Shown here piece by piece: positions 1 through 5,712 of a DNA stretch of 8,197 nt (positions within the stretch are counted from its first letter, which is position 1; each line of letters opens with the position of its first letter). The position numbers and the translations under genes are program-made. The stretch is from Desulfovibrio sp. UBA4079 (GTDB taxonomy: Bacteria; Desulfobacterota; Desulfovibrionia; Desulfovibrionales; Desulfovibrionaceae): assembly GCA_002382645.1 (NCBI GenBank), contig DFYP01000189.1:290-8486 (forward strand). The letters run 5' to 3'. The notes beneath the pieces were generated by a model. The model had not been told where the DNA came from, searched no databases, and worked only from the letters and a program-made list of their open reading frames with translations.

Positions 1-137
1 CCGGTGCGCGCAAGCCCGCGCTTGAAGCCGTTGATTCCGGCGCATTCCAGGGACCGGCGCAGGAGGCGTCCGCGGGGATGCGGGCCGATGAGCCCGCCGG
101 TCCCGGGAATCAGAATCCGTTTGCCGGACAACTCCAT
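1..137 (-). CDS. Possible 5' end of an NAD(P)-binding SDR/epimerase-like gene, cut by the left edge
   Basis: Reading the minus strand from an ATG at 137 gives an open frame to the window edge (45 complete codons). It begins MELSGKRILIPGTGGLIGPH, which lines up with the N-terminal beta-strand and glycine loop of extended short-chain dehydrogenases (typical form ILVTGGTGFIGSH): the G-x-x-G-x-x-G spacing and the His after it are kept. A GGAG lies 6 nt before this ATG, which favours it over the in-frame ATG at 149. Third positions are about 80% G/C, as in coding sequence here. Against it, the following stretch (PRGRLLRRSLECAGINGFKRGLART) is a poor match to the helix and second strand expected in the fold, so this could be a decayed remnant or chance. 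If real, the gene would be divergent from the operon and might be another nucleotide-sugar enzyme. Confidence 0.33.
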   Translation of the reverse strand, partial: MELSGKRILIPGTGGLIGPHPRGRLLRRSLECAGINGFKRGLART

Positions 138-217
138 GCCGCGCTCCATGCTGGGCGTCTCTGTAGCATCGGCGGGGCCAAAAGGCAAAGAAGCGGCCAA
201 GGCGCGGAGGCCGGGAG

Positions 218-247
218 CGCAGGGCCGCAACGGCCGCGCTGCGTTTT
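218..247 (+). terminator. GC-rich hairpin followed by TTTT, weak candidate terminator
   Basis: CGCAG (218-222) pairs with CTGCG (239-243) and GGCCG (223-227) pairs with CGGCC (231-235) around a CAA loop, with GCG (236-238) unpaired on the 3' side. TTTT follows at 244-247. The order fits a rho-independent terminator for transcription entering from the left on the plus strand, but the T run is short and no plus-strand gene ending just before it is recognisable. It may instead be a structured leader or a chance GC hairpin. Confidence 0.22.
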
Positions 248-264
248 CAGGGAAAGCGGGATAA

Positions 265-345
265 GGAATCTTTGCATTTATTAATAATATTCTATTAATT
301 ATACTAACATGTTATATAATTATCCTTAAGAATCTGCGCCGTTGT
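265..345 (+). promoter_or_regulatory. AT-rich promoter island upstream of the sugar operon
   Basis: About 70 bases (265-335) are roughly 80% A/T in a window that is otherwise about two thirds G/C. A perfect TATAAT lies at 315-320. The best-spaced -35 (around 292-297, CTATTA) is weak, so the promoter would probably need an activator or an upstream AT element. A second -10-like TATACT is at 300-305, and a TTGCAT is at 272-277, but those two are 22 nt apart, too far for a standard pair. Transcription from TATAAT would start near 327 and leave a leader of about 155 nt before rfbF. The island could also drive the possible divergent gene on the left. Confidence 0.5.
297..321. promoter_or_regulatory. 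Imperfect dyad overlapping the candidate -10 box (possible operator)
   Basis: The outer arms AATTATA (297-303) and TATAATT (315-321) are inverted copies. Between them TAACATGTTA (305-314) is a perfect 10-bp palindrome, and a single C at 304 is the only base out of register. The right arm contains the TATAAT at 315-320, so a protein bound here would compete with RNA polymerase. AT-rich DNA gives chance dyads easily, so operator function is inferred only from position and symmetry. Confidence 0.35.
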
Positions 346-391
346 GGCTTGCTGGAAATCGGCCTTCTGGTTTAAGAATCTCACCGCATCC

Positions 392-487
392 ATGTGGGGA
401 GCTGCGCTCGTGGCCGAGGATTTTTCCGAACAACTGCCGATGCAATCAGGACGCCGGGTATTTGTGCCGGGGGGCGTACGCCGATGA
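392..487 (+). CDS. Possible 31-residue leader peptide overlapping the rfbF start
   Basis: An ATG at 392 opens 31 codons ending at TGA 485-487, so the stop overlaps the rfbF start in an ATGA arrangement (484-487). The peptide begins MWGAALVAEDFSEQLPMQSG and ends with an RR-rich tail; it matches no family I know. The same ATGA overlap joins rfbG to the glycosyltransferase gene, and rfbF has a poor ribosome binding site, so translation of this ORF could feed ribosomes to rfbF. Against it, no clear Shine-Dalgarno precedes 392. The frame is open from 320 but holds no earlier ATG or GTG. Confidence 0.22.
   Translation: MWGAALVAEDFSEQLPMQSGRRVFVPGGVRR
469..483 (+). promoter_or_regulatory. Weak G-run ribosome site and 10-bp palindrome at the rfbF start
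   Basis: GGGGGG (469-474) is the only purine-rich stretch near the rfbF ATG, 9 nt upstream; there is no AGGAGG-like core. It overlaps the perfect palindrome GGCGTACGCC (473-482), which stops one base before the start codon. The palindrome could fold over the ribosome site or be a protein site; as a hairpin its loop would be too tight to be very stable. Confidence 0.3.
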
Positions 488-1260
488 AAGTGGTCATATT
501 GTGCGGGGGCAAGGGCTCTCGGATTCGCGACGCCGCCGAGGACATGCCCAAGCCGCTGATTCCCATTGGCGGCAAGCCCATCGTCTGGCACATCATGAAA
601 TACTACGCCAAGGCCGGGCTCACGGACTTCGTGCTCTGCCTTGGCTACAAGAGCGAGAAATTCAAGGATTTTTTTCTCAACTATCACGCCAAGATCTACG
701 ACTTCACCATCGACCTGGGCAAACCCAACAGGCTCACGTTCCACGAGCCCTTCAACGAGTCCGATTGGCGCGTGACCCTGGTGGACACGGGTGACGACAC
801 CATGACCGCCTCGCGGCTGCGCAAGGTGCGCCGCTACCTGGAGGGTGAGGAAACCTTTTGCCTGACCTACGGGGACGGGCTTTCGGACGTGGACATCCCC
901 GGCACCCTGGAGCATCACCGGAAGGCCGGCAAGATCATGACCATCACGGCCGTGCATACCTGCGGCCGGTTCGGCGAGGTCCGCGTCAGCGACGGCGCGG
1001 TCAAGACCTTCAGCGAAAAGCCCCACAGGAGCCGCGAGCGCATCAACGGCGGCTTCATGGTCGTGGACAACCGGCGCGTCTGGGAGCATCTCGGCGAGGG
1101 CGACGACCTCGTGCTGGAGACCAACCTGCTGGCGCCGCTCAGCGAGATCGGCGAGCTGGCCGCCTACGAACACAACGGCTTCTGGCAGTGCATGGACAGC
1201 CCCCGCGAGCTGGACATGCTCAATGCGTTGTGGGCCAGCGGCAAGGCCCCCTGGAAGTAG
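484..1260 (+). CDS. rfbF: Glucose-1-phosphate cytidylyltransferase
   Basis: A cytoplasmic enzyme that joins CTP and glucose 1-phosphate to give CDP-glucose and pyrophosphate, the entry step of CDP-deoxysugar pathways. The 258-residue product matches the usual family length (about 257). Visible nucleotidyltransferase signatures: CGGKGSRIR at residues 7-15 (nucleotide loop), MPKPLIPIGGKPI at 21-33 with the conserved Lys23, YGDGLSDVD at 129-137 with the metal-binding Asp131, EKP at 178-180 followed by INGGFMV, and GFWQCMDSPRE near 232-242. The end ASGKAPWK is typical of RfbF. I chose the ATG at 484 because MKVVILCGGKG is the standard N-terminus; the GTG at 394 would add 30 unrelated residues. 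The adjoining dehydratase gene supports CTP and glucose 1-phosphate as substrates. The middle (around residues 200-230) differs somewhat from enterobacterial RfbF, but I see no lost key residue. Confidence 0.93.
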   Translation: MKVVILCGGKGSRIRDAAEDMPKPLIPIGGKPIVWHIMKYYAKAGLTDFVLCLGYKSEKFKDFFLNYHAKIYDFTIDLGKPNRLTFHEPFNESDWRVTLVDTGDDTMTASRLRKVRRYLEGEETFCLTYGDGLSDVDIPGTLEHHRKAGKIMTITAVHTCGRFGEVRVSDGAVKTFSEKPHRSRERINGGFMVVDNRRVWEHLGEGDDLVLETNLLAPLSEIGELAAYEHNGFWQCMDSPRELDMLNALWASGKAPWK

Positions 1261-1265
1261 GCGTG

Positions 1266-2378
1266 ATGCAGGCCTTTTCCCAATTCTTCGAGGGCAGGAG
1301 CGTCTTCGTCACCGGGCACACCGGCTTCAAGGGGGCCTGGCTGTCCCTCTGGCTGACCCTGCTGGGCGCCAAGGTCACCGGCTTCTCCCTGGCTCCGCCC
1401 TCCACCCCGTCGCTGTTCGAGGCCACGGGCCTGGCCCGGCACATGGACCATGTCCACGGGGACATCCGCGACCGGGCCGCCCTGAAGGCCGCCCTGGTCC
1501 GCAGCCAAGCCTCTGTCGTCTTCCACCTGGCGGCCCAGGCCCTGGTGCTTCCGGCCTACCGGTCCCCGCTGGAGACCGTGGAGGTGAACGTCCTCGGCAG
1601 CGCCAACGTGCTGGAGGCCGTCCGGGAGACGGAGTCCGTGAGCACGCTGGTCTGCGTCACCTCGGACAAGTGCTACGAGAACCGCGAACAGGTCTGGGGA
1701 TACCGGGAGTGCGACCCGCTGGGCGGGCATGATCCCTACAGCGCCTCCAAGGGGGCCATGGAGATTCTCTGCTCCTCCTGGGCGCGCTCTTTTTTCCAGC
1801 CGGAGGGGCGGGTGGCCGCGGCCACCGTGCGGGCCGGCAACGTCATCGGCGGGGGCGACTTCGGCGCGGACCGGATCATCCCGGACTTCATCCGGGCCAT
1901 CCTGGCCGGGCGTCCCCTGGGCATCCGCAATCCCGGGGCGGTGCGTCCCTGGCAGTTCGTGCTCGAACCCCTGGGCGGCTACCTCTGGCTCGCCGCGCTG
2001 CTCTCCCGGGACCCGGCCCGCTACGGCGGGGCCTGGAATTTCGCGCCCGCGGACAACACCTGCAGCGTGCGGGAGCTGGTGGACCTGTTCGTGCGCGCCG
2101 GCGGCGCAGGGACCTGGGAAGACGCCTCCGAGGGAAAGAACGCCCGGCACGAGGCCGGGCTGCTGCGCCTGTCCAGCGACAAGGCCCGCGCCGTTCTGGG
2201 CTGGAAGTCCGTGCTGGACATCGAGCAGACCGCGGCCATGACCATGGCGGGATACATGCCGTTCCTGCGCGGGCAGACGGACGCCTGCCGTGAGCTCTGC
2301 CTGGGGCAGATCACCGAATACACACAATTGGCCGCCCGGCGGAATGCCGCCTGGGCCACCGGGCGGGATCTGCCATGA
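1266..2378 (+). CDS. rfbG: CDP-glucose 4,6-dehydratase
   Basis: A cytoplasmic NAD-dependent extended SDR enzyme that turns CDP-glucose into CDP-4-keto-6-deoxy-D-glucose, the branch-point intermediate for 3,6-dideoxyhexoses and other CDP sugars. The product has 370 residues, slightly longer than the usual 357-360. Key sequence: GHTGFKGAW at residues 17-25 (NAD-binding glycine motif in the form specific to this family), DIRD at 66-69, HLAAQ at 87-91, TSDK at 132-135, the catalytic pair YxxxK at Y158 and K162, GNVIGGGDFGADRIIPD at 191-207, and AVRPWQFVLEPLGGYL at 225-240, a hallmark of CDP-glucose dehydratases (the family usually has His where Phe231 sits). The gene starts 5 nt after rfbF; GGAAG at 1253-1257 lies 8 nt before the ATG and supports it over the GTG at 1263. 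Its stop overlaps the next start by ATGA, so translation is probably coupled. Confidence 0.93.
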   Translation: MQAFSQFFEGRSVFVTGHTGFKGAWLSLWLTLLGAKVTGFSLAPPSTPSLFEATGLARHMDHVHGDIRDRAALKAALVRSQASVVFHLAAQALVLPAYRSPLETVEVNVLGSANVLEAVRETESVSTLVCVTSDKCYENREQVWGYRECDPLGGHDPYSASKGAMEILCSSWARSFFQPEGRVAAATVRAGNVIGGGDFGADRIIPDFIRAILAGRPLGIRNPGAVRPWQFVLEPLGGYLWLAALLSRDPARYGGAWNFAPADNTCSVRELVDLFVRAGGAGTWEDASEGKNARHEAGLLRLSSDKARAVLGWKSVLDIEQTAAMTMAGYMPFLRGQTDACRELCLGQITEYTQLAARRNAAWATGRDLP

Positions 2379-3382
2379 GCGCCGAACGCAAGCTGGTTTC
2401 CATCGTCATTCCGGCCTGGAACGAAGAGGCGGTGATCCCGGAGCTGGGCCGCCGCCTGGCCCAGGTCATGGACGCCCATCCGCAGTATGGCTTCGAGGTC
2501 ATCGTGGTGGACAACGGCTCGCGGGACAAGTCCTTTGAGCTGTTGCACGGCCTGCATCACCAGGACCCGCGCTTCAAGACCGTGCAGCTCTCGCGGAACT
2601 TCACCGCCGACGGCGGGGTGGCCGCCGGGCTGCGCTACGCCACGGGCCATTGCGCCGTGCTCATGGACGCCGATCTCCAGGACCCGCCTGAATGCATCGG
2701 CCAGTTCCTGGAGAAATGGGAGCAGGGCTTCGACGTGGTCTACGGGGTGATCCGCAGCCGCGAGGGCGTGTCCCGCACGCGCCGGCTGGGCAACAAGCTG
2801 TTTTACAAACTGCTGAACACCGTCACCAACGTGGGCGGCACCAGCCTGCCTCAGAACGTCACGGCCTTCCGCCTCATGGACCGCAGGGTCTACGAGGTGC
2901 TCAACCGCATGGCCGAGACCAACCGCTTCACCCGGGGCCTCTGCGCCTGGTGCGGCTTCACCCAGGTCGGCATCGAGTTCGACCGCGCCGAGCGCTTCGC
3001 CGGCGAGACCAAGGCCCCCCTGCTGGACATCGTCAAGGAGGCCATCGACGGCATCTTCTCCTTCAGCTTCATTCCGCTCAAGCTGGTCACGGTCCTGGGC
3101 CTGGCCCTGAGCGTGTTCAGCTTCCTCTTCCTGGCCTGGCAGCTGATCGCCTCGTTCTTCATGGGCAACGCCGTGGAGGGCTACCTCACGATCATCTGCA
3201 CGATCCTGCTCATGTTCGGTTTCCTGTTCCTGGTCCTGGGCGTGATCGGTGAATACCTGGCCAGGATATTCGACGAGGTCAAGGCCCGCCCCCTGTACGT
3301 CGTCAAGGGCACTGTCGGTTTTCCGGAAGAATTCTCCACGGCCCTGGACCGGCGGCTTCCGGTCCACGGCAGCAACCCCTGA
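2375..3382 (+). CDS. Family 2 glycosyltransferase, polyprenyl-phosphate type with two C-terminal membrane helices
   Basis: A GT-A fold transferase related to DPM1/ArnC/GtrB enzymes, which move a sugar from a nucleotide donor onto polyprenyl (undecaprenyl) phosphate at the cytoplasmic face of the inner membrane. In 335 residues it shows PAWNEE at 13-18, VVDNGSRDKS at 44-53 (second Asp of the common DDGS replaced by Asn), QLSRNFTADGGVAAGL at 71-86, and DADLQDPPE at 98-106, which carries the metal-binding DxD and is diagnostic for this subgroup. Two hydrophobic segments at about 235-263 and 271-293 form the membrane anchor, followed by EYLARIFDEVKARPLYVV, as in GtrB-like proteins. The four-base overlap with rfbG makes it likely that the donor is a sugar made by this operon, but sequence cannot tell whether the acceptor is polyprenyl phosphate or a growing lipid-linked glycan. 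Confidence 0.85.
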   Translation: MSAERKLVSIVIPAWNEEAVIPELGRRLAQVMDAHPQYGFEVIVVDNGSRDKSFELLHGLHHQDPRFKTVQLSRNFTADGGVAAGLRYATGHCAVLMDADLQDPPECIGQFLEKWEQGFDVVYGVIRSREGVSRTRRLGNKLFYKLLNTVTNVGGTSLPQNVTAFRLMDRRVYEVLNRMAETNRFTRGLCAWCGFTQVGIEFDRAERFAGETKAPLLDIVKEAIDGIFSFSFIPLKLVTVLGLALSVFSFLFLAWQLIASFFMGNAVEGYLTIICTILLMFGFLFLVLGVIGEYLARIFDEVKARPLYVVKGTVGFPEEFSTALDRRLPVHGSNP

Positions 3383-3395
3383 GGCCAGAGAAACC

Positions 3396-4505
3396 ATGAA
3401 ACGAGAGCGCATCCATTCCGCAGGTCCGTCCATCACCCCGCTGGAGATCGCCACGGTCACGGACGCCGTGACCACCGGATTCTACTCCAATTATCGAAAC
3501 TACCTGGAGAAATTCCAGAACGAATTCGCCAAGTACGTGGGCGTGAAGTACGCCATCGCCACCAGCTCCGCGACCACGGCCATGCACCTCATGGCGGCCA
3601 CCGCCGGGCTCGGCCCCGGCGACGAGGTCATCGTCCCGGACCTGTCCTGGATCGCCACGGCCAGCGTGCACACCTATACGGGGGCCAAGCCGGTCTTCGT
3701 GGACGTGGATCCGGACACCTGGACCATGGACCCGGCCCGGCTCAAGGCGGCCATCACCCCGCGGACCAAGGCCGTGATGCCTGTGGACCTCTACGGCCAT
3801 CCCGTGGACTACGACGCCATCGTGCCCATCTGCCGGGAGCACGGCCTGATCATCATTTCGGACTCCGCGCCCGCGGTGGGGGCCCTGCTCCACGGCAAGT
3901 CCACCGCGACCTACGGCGACATGGCGGCCTACTCCTTCCAGGGCGCCAAGATGATGATCACGGGCGAGGGCGGCATGTTCGTCACCGACAACGAGGAGCA
4001 CTTCAAGCGCGCCGAGTTCCTGGTGGACGACGGCCGCGACGAGTCCGGGGGCAACACCTTCTGGATCAAGGAGATCGGCTTCCACTACCGCATGTCCAAC
4101 CTGACGGCGGCCCTGGGCTACGCCCAGCTGCAGCGGGTGGAGGAGCTGGTGGCCATGAAGCGCCGGCTGTTCGACTGGTACCACGCCCGGCTCGGCCAGA
4201 TCCCGGGCATCTCCATGTTCAAGGAGCGTCCCGACTGCCGGGCCAACTGCTCCTATCCGTCCATCCTGCTCCAGGGCCGGTTCAAGGTGGACCGCGACGG
4301 CCTGCGCGCCGAGCTCAAGAAGCGCAGCATCGACACCCGGCCCATCTTCCCCAAGATGAGCCAGTTCCCGATGTTCGAGACAGTGGACAACCCGGTGGCC
4401 GAGCGCATCGCCGCCACCGGCATCAACCTGCCCACGGCCGCCTATCTGGACGAGGAGGACGTGGACTACATCAGCAAAACCATCATCGAGATTCTGGGCG
4501 TCTAG
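3396..4505 (+). CDS. DegT/DnrJ/EryC1-family PLP-dependent sugar aminotransferase
   Basis: A cytoplasmic fold-type I PLP enzyme that probably converts a keto group of a nucleotide sugar to an amine using glutamate; here CDP-4-keto-6-deoxyglucose or a product of it is the likely substrate. The 369 residues contain TSSATTAMHL (56-65, phosphate-binding area), DEVIVPDLSWIATA (76-89), ISDSAPAVGA (154-163) with Asp156 for the pyridine nitrogen, and SFQGAKMMITGEGG (180-193) with Lys185 as the Schiff-base lysine. GFHYRMSNLTAALG (228-241) and RPIFPKMSQFPMF (315-327) are typical and resemble perosamine-synthase-like members. The lysine separates it from RfbH (E1) and ColD, which have His there and remove an OH group. 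The Gln common in the EDAAQ motif is Pro159, a variation seen by eye only. I chose the ATG at 3396 from the family N-terminus; GAGG (3381-3384) lies upstream. It follows the glycosyltransferase gene by 13 nt. Confidence 0.88.
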   Translation: MKRERIHSAGPSITPLEIATVTDAVTTGFYSNYRNYLEKFQNEFAKYVGVKYAIATSSATTAMHLMAATAGLGPGDEVIVPDLSWIATASVHTYTGAKPVFVDVDPDTWTMDPARLKAAITPRTKAVMPVDLYGHPVDYDAIVPICREHGLIIISDSAPAVGALLHGKSTATYGDMAAYSFQGAKMMITGEGGMFVTDNEEHFKRAEFLVDDGRDESGGNTFWIKEIGFHYRMSNLTAALGYAQLQRVEELVAMKRRLFDWYHARLGQIPGISMFKERPDCRANCSYPSILLQGRFKVDRDGLRAELKKRSIDTRPIFPKMSQFPMFETVDNPVAERIAATGINLPTAAYLDEEDVDYISKTIIEILGV

Positions 4506-4521
4506 CCCTTGAGGAGCCCCC

Positions 4522-5700
4522 ATGAAGTGCATTGTCTGCGAATCCACCAACGTCGAGGTGGCCTTCATCCTGAAGAACGGTCCGCGCTACGCCCAGAAGC
4601 TGTTGAACACGCAGGACGAGAAGGGCGGCGGCCGGTTCGACGTGACGCTCTACAAGTGCAAGGACTGCGGCATGGTCCAGATCGACCCGGCCGGCCTGGA
4701 GCACGACGAGTATTTCGAGGACTACCTCATGAGCCGCAGCTGCACCGAGCTCTACGTGCAGTATGACAACGAGCTGGCCGACACGCTCCAGGCCAAGTAC
4801 GGCATCCAGGGCAAGAAGATCGTGGAGATCGGCTGCGGCGACGGCTTTTTCGGCGAGCTGCTGATCCAGCGCGGGGCCCAGGTCTCGGCCATCGAGCCTT
4901 CGGCCACGGCCTGCAAGCTGGCCGAGCAGCGCGGGGTGCGCTGCTACAACACCTTCCTGGACACGGGCATCGACGGCCAGGTCACGGAGCGCTTCGACGG
5001 CTTCGTCACCAAGCAGGTCATGGACCTGGTCAAGGAGCCGAACACCTTCCTGGCCAGCCTGGGCAAGATCCTCAAGCCCGGGGCCTGGGGCCTCATCGAC
5101 GTGCCCTCCTGGACCAAGACGCTCCTGGACAAGCGCTACTACGACGTGCTCCCGGACCGGGTCGGCTACTACACGGCCAAGACCCTGGTGGAGGTCATGG
5201 AGCGCAACAACTTCCACGTCACCGAGGTGTTCCATGGCGCGGAAGGCGAGTACGTGGGCGCCTATGTGGTCTACGAGGGCCAGAAGGACGGCCTGCTCAA
5301 GGACTTCAAGCACGAGTTCGAGGCCTTCAACAAGGAATTCGGCCGGCTCATGGATTCCTACCGCGCGGCCGGGAAGAAGGTCGCGGCCTGGGGCGCCGGC
5401 GCCAAGGGCGTGACCATCTTCTCCTTCTCGGGCATGGATTCCAGCTCCATCGCCTACGTGGTGGACAAGGACAATTTCAAGTGGAACAAGTTCCTGCCCG
5501 GCAGCAGGCTCCCGGTGGTGGCCCCGGACACCGTGCGCGAGAAGCCGGTGGACGCCATGATCATCACCGGCGTGATGTTCTACAAGGAGATCACCCGCCA
5601 GCTCGTGCGCGACTACGGCTTCAGCGGCGACATCATCCTGCTCTCGCCCATGCCGCACGTGCTGCCGCAGGAAGAACTCAAGCGGCTGCTGGCCTCCTGA
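4522..5700 (+). CDS. Three-domain SAM-dependent methyltransferase (zinc-binding N-terminus), probable sugar C-methyltransferase
   Basis: The architecture is that of TylC3/NovU-type deoxysugar C-methyltransferases, which methylate the carbon next to a keto group of a nucleotide sugar. The N-terminal zinc site has CIVC (Cys3, Cys6) and CKDC (Cys46, Cys49). The central Rossmann domain has VEIGCGDGFF at 101-110 as SAM motif I, AIEPS at 123-127 with Glu125 placed to hold the ribose, and LKPGAWGLIDVP at 184-195. The C-terminal domain (about 286-392) has its own glycine-rich strand VAAWGAGAKG at 287-296 and FLPGSRLPVVAPD at 324-336, as in Methyltransf_14. Length (392) is close to the family norm of about 410. 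The family's YHEHLxYY segment reads VLPDRVGYY (209-217), so the Glu-His pair is not kept and the substrate or reaction may differ. GAGGAG (4511-4516) lies 5 nt before the ATG, and the previous gene ends 16 nt upstream. Confidence 0.82.
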   Translation: MKCIVCESTNVEVAFILKNGPRYAQKLLNTQDEKGGGRFDVTLYKCKDCGMVQIDPAGLEHDEYFEDYLMSRSCTELYVQYDNELADTLQAKYGIQGKKIVEIGCGDGFFGELLIQRGAQVSAIEPSATACKLAEQRGVRCYNTFLDTGIDGQVTERFDGFVTKQVMDLVKEPNTFLASLGKILKPGAWGLIDVPSWTKTLLDKRYYDVLPDRVGYYTAKTLVEVMERNNFHVTEVFHGAEGEYVGAYVVYEGQKDGLLKDFKHEFEAFNKEFGRLMDSYRAAGKKVAAWGAGAKGVTIFSFSGMDSSSIAYVVDKDNFKWNKFLPGSRLPVVAPDTVREKPVDAMIITGVMFYKEITRQLVRDYGFSGDIILLSPMPHVLPQEELKRLLAS

Positions 5701-5712
5701 TCGCGGAACGCC

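Larger units (their letters stand above)
262..381 (+). repeat. Repeated decamer TTAAGAATCT (two exact copies and one variant)
   Basis: TTAAGAATCT occurs exactly at 326-335 and 372-381, 46 nt apart start to start. A related TAAGGAATCT lies at 262-271, 64 nt before the first copy. All three are in the same orientation and flank the candidate -10 box. They may be binding sites for a regulator or a chance recurrence; no known consensus is recognised. Confidence 0.35.

Noticed and set aside
4..264. Plus-strand open frame of 86 codons from a GTG
   Set aside because: The translation is Arg/Pro-rich with no recognisable motif, there is no ribosome site visible in the window, and the opposite strand gives a more protein-like sequence at 1-137.
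394..483. Upstream GTG start that would extend RfbF by 30 residues
   Set aside because: The added residues match nothing in the family, and MKVVILCGGKG at 484 is the normal N-terminus.
264..483. JUMPstart/ops element (RfaH target) expected before some O-antigen operons
   Set aside because: No GGCGGTAGCGTG-like sequence is present in the leader.
304..1173. Minus-strand open frame of 289 codons opposite rfbF
   Set aside because: It is antisense to rfbF and crosses the AT-rich promoter island; no family resemblance.
2021..3475. Minus-strand open frame of 484 codons opposite rfbG and the glycosyltransferase gene
   Set aside because: It is the antisense shadow of two genes with clear catalytic motifs, and no family is recognisable in it.
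3396..4505. Reading the PLP enzyme as the RfbH (E1) 3-dehydrase suggested by the rfbF-rfbG context
   Set aside because: The PLP-binding residue is Lys185, not His, and no iron-sulfur Cys set or reductase partner is seen.
3303..4568. Minus-strand open frame of 421 codons opposite the aminotransferase gene
   Set aside because: The composition is rich in His, Gly and Val, there is no motif, and it fully overlaps a confident gene.
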